NCBI RefSeq assembly: GCF_000820765.1
Contig: NZ_CCYH01000036.1
Location: 1 to 64,000, forward strand
Length of the DNA stretch: 64,000 bases
Origin: Candidatus Soleaferrea massiliensis AP7
Lineage (GTDB): Bacteria > Bacillota > Clostridia > Oscillospirales > Ruminococcaceae
Direction: 5' to 3'
In this document: one piece after another, positions 8,435 to 17,655 of the stretch
How positions within the stretch are numbered: the stretch's first letter is position 1
Layout of the letters: the number at the start of each line of letters is the position of its first letter
Notes under the pieces: generated by a model
Database searches by the model: none
Told to the model about the DNA's origin: nothing
Seen by the model: the letters and a program-made list of their open reading frames with translations, nothing else
Program-made: the position numbers and the translations under genes

Positions 8435-9319
8435 TCAACGGCCCGCAGATTCATCCTCCATCCGGGCTTTCGCTTCTTCGTACATCCGTTTCATCCGCAA
8501 AGCGTCCTCTGCCTGGGTGCCCGCCGATTCACAGATGATCACCGGCGAGCAGTTTTTCCGCGCGAACAGCTCCGCCGCCGGTTCAAACGACGGGCCGTAT
8601 TCGGTGTCTTCAAAGGTCAGATGCGCCTTCTCGCCGCCCTTTTCGGTGTAAGCGATCTTGGAGAAATGCACGTGCATGCGGCGCATCCTGTCATTCCCCA
8701 GCCGGTCCTCAATCTCGTCGAACACCGCTTTGAAATCCTCCGGCGTTTTCAGCCCGCCGAAAGTGCGCGCGTTCAGATGCCCGAAATCGACGCACGGGAT
8801 CAGCCTCTCATCGAGCCGGCACAGTGCGAGCACCTCGGACAATGTGCCGAGCTGGTTCGTCTTCCCCATCGTTTCCGGACAGAGATGCACCCCGCCAAGA
8901 CCTTCTTCATCCATTTTTACCAGCGCGCGTTTCAAAGTCGCCTTGGCAAGCTCTAAGGCTTCCTCCCGGCTGCGCTTGGCGCAGGAGCCGGAATGCACCA
9001 CGACGCGCTTTGCTCCCATCTGCCCCGCCGCCCGCGCGCTCTGCAGGATGTAGTTGACGCTGTTCTCCCGCTTCTCCTCCTCCAGGCTGGACAGCGAGAT
9101 GTAATACGGCGCATGCACCGACAGCACAATGCCCTTCTCCCTTGCCGCCGCGCCGAATTCCTCAGCGGCGTCTTTTTTGATTCGGACGCCCCGGCCGCAC
9201 TGGTATTCATAGGCGTCCAGCCCCATCTTCGCGATGAATTCCGGCGCCTGGATGGTCTTTTTATAGCCCGCGTCATAGAAGCTCTGGGCGTTTCCCGCGG
9301 TTCCAAAACGTATCGTCAT
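8435..9319 (-). CDS. nfo: Endonuclease IV-type TIM-barrel protein
   Basis: 294 residues of the AP endonuclease 2 / xylose isomerase-like barrel. Motifs of endonuclease IV are present: VVVHSGSCAKRSREEA, LCPETMGKTNQLGTLSEVLALC, CVDFGHLNAR and RMHVHFSKI, which supply the His, Glu and Asp ligands of the tri-zinc site. The family cuts DNA 5' to abasic sites in base excision repair. The start ATG lies 1 nt after the yqeG stop, behind GGAGA, so the genes are coupled. It is on the divergent side of the family, so activity other than classic AP cleavage is possible. Confidence 0.85.
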   Translation of the reverse strand: MTIRFGTAGNAQSFYDAGYKKTIQAPEFIAKMGLDAYEYQCGRGVRIKKDAAEEFGAAAREKGIVLSVHAPYYISLSSLEEEKRENSVNYILQSARAAGQMGAKRVVVHSGSCAKRSREEALELAKATLKRALVKMDEEGLGGVHLCPETMGKTNQLGTLSEVLALCRLDERLIPCVDFGHLNARTFGGLKTPEDFKAVFDEIEDRLGNDRMRRMHVHFSKIAYTEKGGEKAHLTFEDTEYGPSFEPAAELFARKNCSPVIICESAGTQAEDALRMKRMYEEAKARMEDESAGR

Positions 9320-9320
9320 C

Positions 9321-9815
9321 TTATTCCTGAATCTCCTTGTAATTTCTCATCATCCGCCGCTCAATTCCCCGCTTGATACGAAAAAAACGGCCCGTTTCCA
9401 GCTCGAACGGCGTGACCAGGATGGTCTTCATCCCCATGCGGTTCCCGCCCAAAATATCGGTAAACAGCTGGTCTCCGACCACGCCGGTTTCCTGCGGGCG
9501 CACGCCCATCTGTTCACAGGCGAGCCGCAGACCGCTTCTGAGCGGCTTCTTACCGCCCGCGATGAAGCCGAGTCCCAGCGCATCCGCAAACGGCTTGACG
9601 CGGTGGTGGGAATTGTTCGAAACGATGACCATCGGCACATCCTGCTTCCTCATCCGCTCGATCCACTGCGTCACGCCTTCGGCCGGAACCGGATTGCCAT
9701 GGGTGGTCAGCGTGTTGTCGATGTCCAGAATCAGCGCCCGGATGCCCAGCTTCTCCATCAGCTTCCGGTCAATTTCATAGATTTTGTCGAGCCTGCAATC
9801 GGGAGTACACCGCAT
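9321..9815 (-). CDS. yqeG: YqeG family HAD-type phosphatase
   Basis: 164 residues with the HAD motifs LILDIDNTLTTHG (nucleophile DxD), MVIVSNNSH and GDQLFTDILGGNRMGMKTILV. This is the YqeG/class IIIA arrangement, similar to phosphatidylglycerophosphate phosphatases and found next to aro and replication genes in Firmicutes. The ATG is preceded by TGAGGACGGT. Directly coupled to the endonuclease IV-like gene. The substrate is not known. Confidence 0.9.
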   Translation of the reverse strand: MRCTPDCRLDKIYEIDRKLMEKLGIRALILDIDNTLTTHGNPVPAEGVTQWIERMRKQDVPMVIVSNNSHHRVKPFADALGLGFIAGGKKPLRSGLRLACEQMGVRPQETGVVGDQLFTDILGGNRMGMKTILVTPFELETGRFFRIKRGIERRMMRNYKEIQE

Positions 9816-10195
9816 ACCGTCCTCACATTCTTCTGTATCGTATTTCGCTTGTATCGTTCAACCGCACATTCCATCTGAAAAATCCGCTCGGTTGTGTCTT
9901 CCATAAGGCTGTGTATCGCACCACAGCCGCAAATTAAGACTGGCCGGCATACCGCAGCAAAGCGGCGCAAACCGGTTTCGCCGGTTTTACTGCAGTGCGA
10001 CATCCGCGCCGCCGCGTTTCGTGCACCCATCCCGTCAGAGAAGGGTTTCAAACGCAAAAGTTATTTGTTATGCATATTATACCATGAAATCCCGGTCACC
10101 GGTTCGATAAGAATCAAATTTACTATAAAATTTTTATGATTCCTCATTCAGCTTCCGCTAAAAGCGCTGTCTTGATCCATCATGTATATCAATAT
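9816..10195. other. Gene-free 380-bp stretch before the rpsU terminator
   Basis: No supported gene. The side next to yqeG is of normal composition; from about 10060 the DNA is AT-rich. It should contain the promoter for the yqeG-nfo pair, but no well formed -35/-10 pair could be picked with confidence. Confidence 0.5.
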
Positions 10196-10236
10196 AAAAA
10201 AATACCGCCCGTAATCACTTACGAGCGGTGTTTTTT
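10196..10236 (-). terminator. Terminator of rpsU
   Basis: Stem ACCGCTCGTAA/TTACGGGCGGT (one G-U pair) with loop GTGA on the minus strand, followed by ATTTTTTT. It starts 68 nt after the rpsU stop. A T run also follows on the plus strand, so it may work both ways. Confidence 0.85.
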
Positions 10237-10303
10237 GGTAAAAGGAAAAATGCTGTAGATCAATGATCTTTATTATTCCTTTTATGAAGCGGCAAACGGC
10301 AAA

Positions 10304-10480
10304 TTATTTGAATTTGCGTTTGCGGGCCGCTTCAGATTTCTTTTTGCGCTTTACAGAAGGTTTTTCATAATGCTCTCTTTTTCTAACTTCTTGAAGGACA
10401 CCTGCACGCTGGCATTGTCTTTTAAATCTTCTAAGTGCACTGTCAAGAGACTCATTATCCTTAATGCGGATTTCTGACAT
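10304..10480 (-). CDS. rpsU: 30S ribosomal protein S21
   Basis: 58 residues, [20 protein letters not shown], then a very basic tail ending ARKRKFK: full-length bS21. The frame is open further upstream, but the ATG at 10480 has AGGGAGGG just before it and matches the family start. bS21 helps mRNA start-site recognition on the small subunit. It has its own consensus promoter (10538-10567) and terminator, so it is a single-gene unit. Confidence 0.97.
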   Translation of the reverse strand: MSEIRIKDNESLDSALRRFKRQCQRAGVLQEVRKREHYEKPSVKRKKKSEAARKRKFK

Positions 10481-10537
10481 TAATTTTCCCTCCCTCCGCC
10501 ACGCGGCTGGAGTATTAAACAAAGTATAACATAGGAT

Positions 10538-10567
10538 ATTATACAATACCCATGTATAATATGTCAA
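10538..10567 (-). promoter_or_regulatory. Consensus sigma-A promoter of rpsU
   Basis: On the minus strand TTGACA (10562-10567), an 18-bp spacer and TATAAT (10538-10543), 58 bp before the rpsU start. Both hexamers match consensus fully. Confidence 0.85.
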
Positions 10568-10624
10568 GTAGTTTAGCCATTGTGCTGGAAAAAATTTTGA
10601 TGAATTCTTCTCGGCGGATGGAAA

Positions 10625-13030
10625 CTACTTAGCAACAATATTCACAAGCTTGCCGGGGACGCAGATTTCCTTGAGGATCTGTTTGCCTTCCAGCGCCGCC
10701 TGTACGGACGGCTCTTCCTTGGCAAGCTGGAGAGCCTGCTCCTTGGCGGCGTCCGCCGGGACCAGGATGCGCGCCTTGATCTTTCCGCAGATCTGCACGG
10801 CGATCTCCACGGTGTCGTCCTTGCATTTCTCCTCGTCAAAGCCCGGCCATTTCTGCGCCGCGATCTGTCCGCCGAAGCCGCAGAGCTGCCAAAGCTCCTC
10901 AGTCATATGCGGGGCAAACGGGTTCACCAGCGTCAGCAGCGTCCTGTACTCGGCATGGTTGACGTTTCCCACGGCCGCGATATCGTTGATGAGCGCCATC
11001 ATAGCCGCAATCGCCGTGTTGAACTTCATGCTCTCGATGTCCTCGGTGACCTTCTTGATGGTCTTGTGGAATGCGGATTCCAACTGAGGACGATAGCTGT
11101 CGCCGCCGATCAGATGATCCTGCAGCTTCCAGATCCTGTCCAGGAAGCGGCTACACCCCTTGATCGAGGAGGAGCTCCACGGTGCGGATTTTTCAAAATC
11201 GCCGATGAACATCTCATACAGCCGCAGCGTATCCGCGCCGTATTCCGCGATGATTTCATCCGGATTTACGACGTTGCCGCGGGACTTGCTCATCTTCTCG
11301 CCGTTTTCGCCCAGTATCATGCCGTGGCTGGTGCGCTTGGCATATGGCTCGGGCGTGGATACGACGCCGATATCATACAGGAATTTGTGCCAGAAGCGGG
11401 AATACAGCAGATGCAGCGTGGTGTGCTCCATGCCGCCGTTGTACCAGTCGACCGGCAGCCAGTAATCGAGCGCTTCCTTTGACGCCAGCGCGTCGGCGTT
11501 GTTCGGGTCGCAGTAGCGCATAAAGTACCACGAGGAACCGGCCCACTGCGGCATGGTGTCGGTTTCGCGCTTCGCATCAGCGCCGCATTTCGGGCAGGGC
11601 ACGTTGACCCAGGCATCCATCTTGGCAAGCGGCGATTCGCCGGTATCGGTCGGCTCGTACGATTCCACCTCGGGCAGCAGCAGCGGCAGCTCGCTTTCAT
11701 CGACCGGCACATAGCCGCAGTGCGGGCAATTGATGATCGGGATCGGCTCGCCCCAGTACCGCTGGCGGGAGAAGACCCAGTCGCGCAGCTTGTAGTTGAC
11801 CTTCGGATAGCCCTTGCCGTTTTCACTGAGCCATTCGGTGATCTTGGCTTTTGCGTCCTCGACGGACAGGCCGTCCAGGAACTGCGAATTGACCATGACG
11901 CCGGTATCGCAGTCGGTGAAGGCTTCCTCTTCGACGTTTCCGCCCTTCACAACCTCGATGATCGGCAGGCCGAACTTTTTGGCAAATTCCCAGTCGCGCG
12001 TGTCGTGCGCCGGCACCGCCATGATCGCGCCGGTGCCGTAGGTCATCATGACATAATCGGACAGGAAGATCGGGATTTCGTTTCCGTTGGCCGGGTTGAC
12101 GGCGTTCACGCCCTCGAGCCGCACGCCGGTCTTGTCCTTGACGACCTCGGTGCGCTCAAAATCGCTCTTCCTTGCCGCCTCGGCCTGATAAGCCCTGACG
12201 GCATCCATGTTCTGTATCGAATCCGCCCATGAATCGATCAGCGGATGCTCCGGCGAGATGACCATGTAGGTCGCGCCGAAGATCGTATCGGGACGGGTGG
12301 TGTAAACCTTCAGGATATCGCCCTTGGTGGTGCCAAAATCGACCTCGGCGCCGGTCGAGCGTCCAATCCAGTTCTTCTGGGACGTCTTGACGCGGTCTAT
12401 GTAGTTGACCTGTTCCAGATCATCGATCAGCCGCTGCGCATACTCGGTGATTTTGAGCATCCACTGGCTTTTGGTCTTCTGCACGACGTCGGCGCCGCAG
12501 CGCTCGCATACGCCGTTTACGACCTCCTCGTTCGCGAGAACCACCTTGCAGGAGGTGCACCAGTTGACCGCCATCTCTTTTTTATAGGCAAGCCCCTTTT
12601 TGAACAGCTGCAAGAAGATCCACTGCGTCCATCTGTAATAGTCCGGATCGGTTGTGTTGATCTCGCGGTCCCAGTCAAACGAAAGGCCCAGCGACTGCAG
12701 CTGTTTTTTAAACCTTGCGACATTCTGTTTGGTCACGATTTCCGGATGGATATGGTTCTTGATCGCAAAATTCTCGGTCGGAAGGCCGAACGCGTCCCAT
12801 CCCATCGGATACAGGACGTTGTAGCCCTGCATGCGTTTCTTGCGGGCGACGATATCCAGCGCCGTGTAGGAACGCGGATGCCCCACGTGCAGCCCCTGTC
12901 CGGACGGATAGGGGAACTCCACCAGCGCATAGAACTTCGGCAGGGAGTAGTCGTTTTTGGCCGCAAAGGTGTTCTCCTTCTCCCAGATCGCCTGCCATTT
13001 TTTCTCTACTTCAGCAAAATTGTATTTCAA
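10625..13030 (-). CDS. leuS: Leucyl-tRNA synthetase
   Basis: 801 residues from the TTG at 13030 ([17 protein letters not shown], the family's usual beginning; an in-frame GTG 12 nt earlier is less likely, since AGAGGTG overlaps it and is well spaced for the TTG). HIGH motif as HVGHPRSY near residue 50, an editing CP1 domain (about 220-420), zinc Cys pairs, the KMSKS loop in [16 protein letters not shown], and the anticodon-binding and C-terminal domains. It charges tRNA-Leu. It ends the long ftsY-to-rsfS run. No T-box leader fits in the 100 bp upstream, so it seems to depend on upstream promoters. Confidence 0.98.
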   Translation of the reverse strand: MKYNFAEVEKKWQAIWEKENTFAAKNDYSLPKFYALVEFPYPSGQGLHVGHPRSYTALDIVARKKRMQGYNVLYPMGWDAFGLPTENFAIKNHIHPEIVTKQNVARFKKQLQSLGLSFDWDREINTTDPDYYRWTQWIFLQLFKKGLAYKKEMAVNWCTSCKVVLANEEVVNGVCERCGADVVQKTKSQWMLKITEYAQRLIDDLEQVNYIDRVKTSQKNWIGRSTGAEVDFGTTKGDILKVYTTRPDTIFGATYMVISPEHPLIDSWADSIQNMDAVRAYQAEAARKSDFERTEVVKDKTGVRLEGVNAVNPANGNEIPIFLSDYVMMTYGTGAIMAVPAHDTRDWEFAKKFGLPIIEVVKGGNVEEEAFTDCDTGVMVNSQFLDGLSVEDAKAKITEWLSENGKGYPKVNYKLRDWVFSRQRYWGEPIPIINCPHCGYVPVDESELPLLLPEVESYEPTDTGESPLAKMDAWVNVPCPKCGADAKRETDTMPQWAGSSWYFMRYCDPNNADALASKEALDYWLPVDWYNGGMEHTTLHLLYSRFWHKFLYDIGVVSTPEPYAKRTSHGMILGENGEKMSKSRGNVVNPDEIIAEYGADTLRLYEMFIGDFEKSAPWSSSSIKGCSRFLDRIWKLQDHLIGGDSYRPQLESAFHKTIKKVTEDIESMKFNTAIAAMMALINDIAAVGNVNHAEYRTLLTLVNPFAPHMTEELWQLCGFGGQIAAQKWPGFDEEKCKDDTVEIAVQICGKIKARILVPADAAKEQALQLAKEEPSVQAALEGKQILKEICVPGKLVNIVAK

Positions 13031-13130
13031 TCTGCCACACACCTCTTTAGTTGTTTTTACACCTCAATCAGATGTTTATGCATAAGACCGCGTCCCCTTG
13101 AGCCGTAAGCCGCCGGGGGCGCGGAAATCA

Positions 13131-13502
13131 TCAGTTTTGTTCGTTGTGCTTTTTGAGCAGCTCGTCCAGGTCCAGCTGTTTGCCGTCCGCCCAGAGGCGT
13201 TCGAGCTGGTAGAAATCCCTGGTTTCGGTGAAGAATATGTGCACGATCACTTCATAGTAGTCCAGCAGAATCCAGGTCGCGGTCTGGTAACCCTCCACAC
13301 GCTTCGGCTCGATGCCGAGCGCCGCAAGCTGGTCCTCCACCTCGTCGGCCAGCGCTTTGACCTGCGTCGAGCTGGTGCCGGAGCATACGACGAAGTAATC
13401 CGACAGGATGCTCAAATCCTGGATATCGATGGTCTTGATGTCGACCGCCTTCTTACTGTCCAGAACGCTCACAATTTTCCTGGTCATCTCTAACGATGTC
13501 AA
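13131..13502 (-). CDS. rsfS: Ribosomal silencing factor RsfS
   Basis: 123 residues of the RsfS/DUF143 family, which binds uL14 on the 50S subunit and blocks subunit joining in starvation. Motifs: DIKTIDIQDLSILSDYFVVC, SGTSSTQVKALADEVE, GYQTATWILLDYYEVIVHIF, ERLWADG. The TTG at 13502 is chosen because GGAGGAG lies 5 nt upstream; an ATG 15 nt further in and a long open extension upstream are less likely. It sits between the LCP pair and leuS, the usual nadD-yqeK-lytR-rsfS-leuS neighbourhood. Confidence 0.95.
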   Translation of the reverse strand: MTSLEMTRKIVSVLDSKKAVDIKTIDIQDLSILSDYFVVCSGTSSTQVKALADEVEDQLAALGIEPKRVEGYQTATWILLDYYEVIVHIFFTETRDFYQLERLWADGKQLDLDELLKKHNEQN

Positions 13503-13623
13503 TGGATCTCCTCCTTCCTGTATATGGGTTGATTCTATCATAAACGGTTTTGTTCCAAAAATCAAGTGCAGATTCACGGTTTGTGAAGCTGCGGCTCTGC
13601 TTTTACGTGCAAGCCATCCTATG

Positions 13624-14868
13624 CTATGCGGCGGCTTCGCCGTTGGCCGGTTCCTCCGACGTCACGGCACTTGCATCCGGCTCGCTGGGCGCCTGACTGG
13701 GCTCGCTGGGCGCCTGGCTCGGTGTTGTTTCCTCAGGCTCGCTCGGCGTCTGCGCAGGCGGCTGGGTTCTGGACGGCTCCTCGGGAGCCGGCGTGTAGCC
13801 CTGCTGTCCGCCTGAGCTGCGTGACGGCGTGTCGTCCGGGGTACCGTCGTCACCATCGTCTCCATAATCGCCGTACCCGCCGTAGGAGCTGTAGGCAACC
13901 GGAATATCCAGCGCATCCGCTTCCACCTTTGCGGAATACGGACGGAAGTATTCGTTGAGCATCTCGGCCGTCGCATCGGCATCGATCTGGAAGATCGAAA
14001 GGCCGTTGTGCGACGCGCCGTTTCCGGGCGCCGTCATCATCTGGACCTTTGTCAGATCGACGCCGAACGCCGCGTTGGCAATCGAGATGATCTCTCCGAT
14101 TGTCATATCGGTTGTGATGTATTCGTAATCATCCGCCAGCAGCGCGGCCAGCTGGATTTTGCCCATATCCTTGCATTTCTTCATCAGCGCCTGCATAAAC
14201 AGGTTCTGCGCGTCGATGCGTCCGAGGTCGGCGTTGGCGTAGCCCGCGCGGTAGCGTACAAACCATTCGGCCTTCTCGCCGTCCAGATGCTGCGGGCCTT
14301 CCGGGATAATCTGTCCCTTCATCTCATCGTAATAGATGGTCTGCGGAACCTCGATGTCGATGCCGCCCATCGAGTCGATGACATTGCGGAATCCCTCGAG
14401 CGTGATGGTCACATAGTGGTCAACCGGCAGCGCAAACATCTCGTTGATCTTCTTGATCAGCCCGTTGATGTTGCTCATGCCGTCCGGCGGGTAGTTGTAC
14501 ACCGCGTTCATCTTTCCGGACGGGATGTCGTCGCCGACAAACGTGTCGCGCGGGATACGGAACACGTTCGCAGAATTCTTTTCGAGGTCGACCGAGATAT
14601 ACATCAGCACATCGGTCAGCCCGACGCTGTTGTCACGGCCCGCAACCAGCAGGTTGATGATCTTGCCCTGATATTCATCCGGCGTTTTAAAGGTGCTCTC
14701 TATCGGGGCGATCTCGCCCTTGTCGTTCATCTCCTGACGCGGCCGCAGGTTCAGTATGCCGACTGCGGACAGGCAGAACGCGCACATCAGTACGACCATG
14801 CCGATGGAGATGATGATCACTTTCTTTTTCTTGGACATCGGCAGCTTGATTTTATCTTCACTGGACAA
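13624..14868 (-). CDS. LytR-CpsA-Psr (LCP) family wall polymer ligase with Pro/Ser tail
   Basis: 414 residues from the TTG at 14868 (GGGGG about 9 nt upstream). One helix near 20-42 anchors it in the membrane. The LCP domain follows, with the conserved NLLVAGRDNSVGLTDVLMYIS, RIPRDTFV, INGLIKKINEMF and GEKAEWFVRYR segments, whose Asp/Arg residues bind Mg2+ and the polyprenyl pyrophosphate donor. LCP proteins transfer wall polymers from lipid carriers to peptidoglycan. After about residue 340 comes a Pro/Ser/Glu-rich tail with QAPSEPS repeats, absent from the paralogue next door. Confidence 0.95.
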   Translation of the reverse strand: MSSEDKIKLPMSKKKKVIIISIGMVVLMCAFCLSAVGILNLRPRQEMNDKGEIAPIESTFKTPDEYQGKIINLLVAGRDNSVGLTDVLMYISVDLEKNSANVFRIPRDTFVGDDIPSGKMNAVYNYPPDGMSNINGLIKKINEMFALPVDHYVTITLEGFRNVIDSMGGIDIEVPQTIYYDEMKGQIIPEGPQHLDGEKAEWFVRYRAGYANADLGRIDAQNLFMQALMKKCKDMGKIQLAALLADDYEYITTDMTIGEIISIANAAFGVDLTKVQMMTAPGNGASHNGLSIFQIDADATAEMLNEYFRPYSAKVEADALDIPVAYSSYGGYGDYGDDGDDGTPDDTPSRSSGGQQGYTPAPEEPSRTQPPAQTPSEPEETTPSQAPSEPSQAPSEPDASAVTSEEPANGEAAA

Positions 14869-14981
14869 ATTGTTTAACCCCCTGCACACTTTCACAGCAG
14901 AAATCTGAAAGCTGGTTCAAACCCCTGCGTCTCTTCCCAAATCTCTTATCGTATCTCTCTCTGTTGTTTTATATAAAACGC

Positions 14982-15992
14982 TTATTCACCGTAGCCATTA
15001 TCACTGTAGTAGTTTCCGGGGATCTGCGCGATATTCAGCTCGTCCGCCGGAACCGGGTCGGAATACGGGCGGAAGCTCTTGTTCAGGATCTCCGCGGTTT
15101 CCTCCGGAAACAGCTCGTAGACCGCGACGCCCTCATGCATATCGCCGGCGCCGGGGAGCGTCACCGACTCCATCTCATCGACATCGATGCCGAACAGATC
15201 GCCGGCATAGCCGATCATCTCGCCGACCGACATATCGGTGGTAAAGCCCATCTCATCCGACAAGCCCGACAGAAGCGAAACCAGCTTCATGCGGCCCAGG
15301 TCCTTGACCTTTTTCAAGAACGCCTCGATAAACAGGTTCTGCGCGTCGATGCGGCCGAGGTCGGCGTTTGCGTAGCCGGCGCGGTAGCGCACAAACCATT
15401 CGGCCTTTTCGCCGTCCAGCTGCTGCAGGCCCGCCGGGATCACCATGCCCTGGTACTCATCGTAGTAGATGGTCTGCGGGACGTCCACCTCGACGCCGCC
15501 GATGGAATCCACGATGCTGCGGAAGCCCTCGAGCGTGATGGTCGCGTAATGGTCAACCGGCAGATCGAACATCTCGTTGACCCGTTCAATCAGGTAGCCG
15601 ATCTTTGTCTTCCCTTCGGGCGCATGGCCGTAGACCGCGTTGATCTTGCCGGTCGGGATGTCGTCCCCGACAAAGGTGTCGCGCGGGATTCTGAGCATTG
15701 ACGCCTTCTTCTCCTGACGGTCATAGCTCAGGTAGATGATGACATCGGTCAGGTTTTCACTGTTGTCCACGCCGATGCACAGGAAGTTCACAACCTTCTC
15801 CTGGTGCTCGGCCGGCGTCTGGATGCTCGAGGTGATCGGCGGCTCCCCGCCCTGCTCCTGACTCGGGCGGTAGTTGAGCGCCGCCACGATTATGATAAAG
15901 ATCAGACAGATGAAGATGACGACCGCGGATACGATGCGCAGCACCTTACTCCGTCTGCTCAGAGGTTTCTTATTGATTTTTTGATTTGCCAA
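14982..15992 (-). CDS. LytR-CpsA-Psr (LCP) family wall polymer ligase
   Basis: 336 residues starting at TTG (MANQKINKKP) behind GGAGG. Helix about 18-40, then the LCP domain with NFLCIGVDNSENLTDVIIYL, MLRIPRDTFVGDDIPTGKIN, TITLEGFRSIVDSIGGVEVD and KAEWFVRYRAGYANADLGRI, so the Mg2+ and phospholipid-binding residues are in place. It is a close paralogue of the gene 113 bp downstream, which suggests local duplication. It lacks the long tail. The two may act on different polymers or growth sites. Confidence 0.95.
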   Translation of the reverse strand: MANQKINKKPLSRRSKVLRIVSAVVIFICLIFIIIVAALNYRPSQEQGGEPPITSSIQTPAEHQEKVVNFLCIGVDNSENLTDVIIYLSYDRQEKKASMLRIPRDTFVGDDIPTGKINAVYGHAPEGKTKIGYLIERVNEMFDLPVDHYATITLEGFRSIVDSIGGVEVDVPQTIYYDEYQGMVIPAGLQQLDGEKAEWFVRYRAGYANADLGRIDAQNLFIEAFLKKVKDLGRMKLVSLLSGLSDEMGFTTDMSVGEMIGYAGDLFGIDVDEMESVTLPGAGDMHEGVAVYELFPEETAEILNKSFRPYSDPVPADELNIAQIPGNYYSDNGYGE

Positions 15993-16052
15993 AGGTTTCT
16001 GCCTCCTGTCAAAATAAGTTGACCCAACTTTTAAAAAGAACCATCGGTAACG

Positions 16053-17210
16053 TTAGCCGGCGCAGTACTGCTGATATGCTTCCCTGGTGTCGCCGACAAT
16101 GGCGCGTTGTTTTTTGTTGAGATCCGATACGCTGTATAAAAGCGCCTCCCGCATCCCCTCTTCCAGCGATGCAAAGGCGATTTCGCGCATCCGCTTGACG
16201 TCCTTATAGTCCCGGTCCTCCGATACCAGATCGGCCAGATAGATGATCTTCTCCAAGCGGGACATATTTGCACGGGCAGACGTGTGATACCTTACGGCAT
16301 GGATGATATCTTCGTCCGAAATCTCCAGCACATGCTTTACATAGAGGCTTCCCGCCAGGGAATGCCAGAGCTGCGGGATTTCAGACACCATGTCTGTCAT
16401 TATACCAAACTTCTTCATGATTTGCAACTGCACGTCGCCTTTTGTATCCTTCATGATGTCGTGCAGCAGCCCGGCTCTCAGCGCCTTTCCGACGTCCTCG
16501 CGGTAGTGGCGCGCAAGCCGCACGGCCATCCCGGCAACCTTGCAGGAATGGTAGTAGCGGTAGGGCGTCAGCTTCTTCTGCAGAAGCTCCTTGTAGGCGT
16601 CCACCGTCAGGTTGTAAAGCCCGGTCTCCTCGATGTAATGCTGCACCGCTTCGGGCAGTACACCCCCGCCAAGCGGCATCCCTACCTTCAAGTGTTCGCG
16701 GATATGGGTGGAGGAGAGCGGCACGACCTGCATGTCCATCAGATAGACCTTTTCCCGCTTCGCGCCCAGGTTCTGGCGGTAGTTCCGCAGCTGGAACATC
16801 TGTTCCCTGCTGCGCGGCGCCGTGCACAGGAAGGACATCTTCAAAATATCCTCAAACCGGTGCCAGGTGTGAAAGGTCAGGAACATATCGCTGCCGATAA
16901 TCAGATAGAACTGCGCGTCCTCATATTCCTTCTTCAGCGCCTTGAGCGTGTCATAGGTGTAGCTTTTCCCCTTCCGCTTGATTTCGATGTCGCTGACCTC
17001 GAACAGCGGATGGTCCTCTGCAGCCAGGGAGCACATATGCAGCCGGTCCTCGCCCGACACAAGCCCCACCGCCTTTTTATGCGGCGGGATGTTCGCCGGG
17101 ATCAGAAGCACCTTGTCAAGTCCGAACTGCTCGGCGGCCTTCTCGGCCAGATGGATGTGCCCGCTGTGAATCGGGTTGAAACTTCCCCCGAACACACCGA
17201 TTTTCTGCAT
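16053..17210 (-). CDS. nadD: NadD-YqeK fusion: nicotinate-nucleotide adenylyltransferase plus HD phosphohydrolase
   Basis: 385 residues in two parts. About 1-195 is NadD: GVFGGSFNPIHSGHIHLAE (HxGH nucleotidyl-transfer motif), IPPHK, and SSTHIREHLKVG. It makes deamido-NAD from nicotinate mononucleotide and ATP. About 205-385 is the YqeK HD domain: YYHSCKVAGMAV, GLLHDIMKD (HD), VRYHTSA and KIIYLADLVSEDRDY; YqeK enzymes cleave Ap4A symmetrically to ADP. These are usually two adjacent genes. Here one frame runs straight through with no internal stop. ATG 17210 is used (GGGGAG before it) rather than the TTG one codon earlier. Confidence 0.95.
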   Translation of the reverse strand: MQKIGVFGGSFNPIHSGHIHLAEKAAEQFGLDKVLLIPANIPPHKKAVGLVSGEDRLHMCSLAAEDHPLFEVSDIEIKRKGKSYTYDTLKALKKEYEDAQFYLIIGSDMFLTFHTWHRFEDILKMSFLCTAPRSREQMFQLRNYRQNLGAKREKVYLMDMQVVPLSSTHIREHLKVGMPLGGGVLPEAVQHYIEETGLYNLTVDAYKELLQKKLTPYRYYHSCKVAGMAVRLARHYREDVGKALRAGLLHDIMKDTKGDVQLQIMKKFGIMTDMVSEIPQLWHSLAGSLYVKHVLEISDEDIIHAVRYHTSARANMSRLEKIIYLADLVSEDRDYKDVKRMREIAFASLEEGMREALLYSVSDLNKKQRAIVGDTREAYQQYCAG

Positions 17211-17278
17211 CAAACTCCCCCCTGCTTTTCATTCTGTCAGTCTCTCCGGTTCCCGTATTGTCGTTGTCCCGGGTCCGG

Positions 17279-17569
17279 TCAGTCCAGCATGTAGACCGGT
17301 TTTTTGGGATTGCGGCGGAACAGCACAAACCGCGTTCCGATGACCTGTACGACATCCGCGCCGGTCTTCTCCGCGATTTCCACCGCCGCTTCCCTCGCGA
17401 AGACAGGGGCGTTCTCCAGCACACGCAGCTTGATGAGCTCTCTGGCGGTCAGCGCGCCGTCCACCTGTGCGATCAATGCGTCCACCACGCCGGACTTGCC
17501 GACCTGCAGGATGGTTTCCATCTGGTTTGCGTGTTTTCTCAGGTTTGCCCTTTGTTTGCTTGTCAACAC
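17279..17569 (-). CDS. yhbY: YhbY family CRM-domain RNA-binding protein
   Basis: 96 residues covering one CRM domain: MLTSKQRANLRKHANQMETI, LQVGKSGVVDALIAQVDGAL, ELIKLRVLENAP and VVQVIGTRFVLFRRNPKKP, including the GxxG loop. YhbY proteins bind pre-50S particles and help ribosome assembly. GTG start, matching the family's normal first residues. It is followed after 68 bp by nadD-yqeK, the standard order. The GTPase gene obgE, often just upstream, is replaced here by rdgB and ftsY. Confidence 0.94.
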   Translation of the reverse strand: MLTSKQRANLRKHANQMETILQVGKSGVVDALIAQVDGALTARELIKLRVLENAPVFAREAAVEIAEKTGADVVQVIGTRFVLFRRNPKKPVYMLD

Positions 17570-17655
17570 TCTTTTCCTTCTCCTTTACCACGGCATCCTG
17601 TGAAGATACCATGTCCCTAGTGTACCTACTTTACCATACTTGCGACAAAATTTGT

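Noticed and set aside
13031..13130. T-box or other leader regulating leuS
   Set aside because: Only 100 bp separate rsfS and leuS and no T-box anti-terminator sequence is present. A stem with CCGCG/CGCGG ends lies there but lacks a T run.
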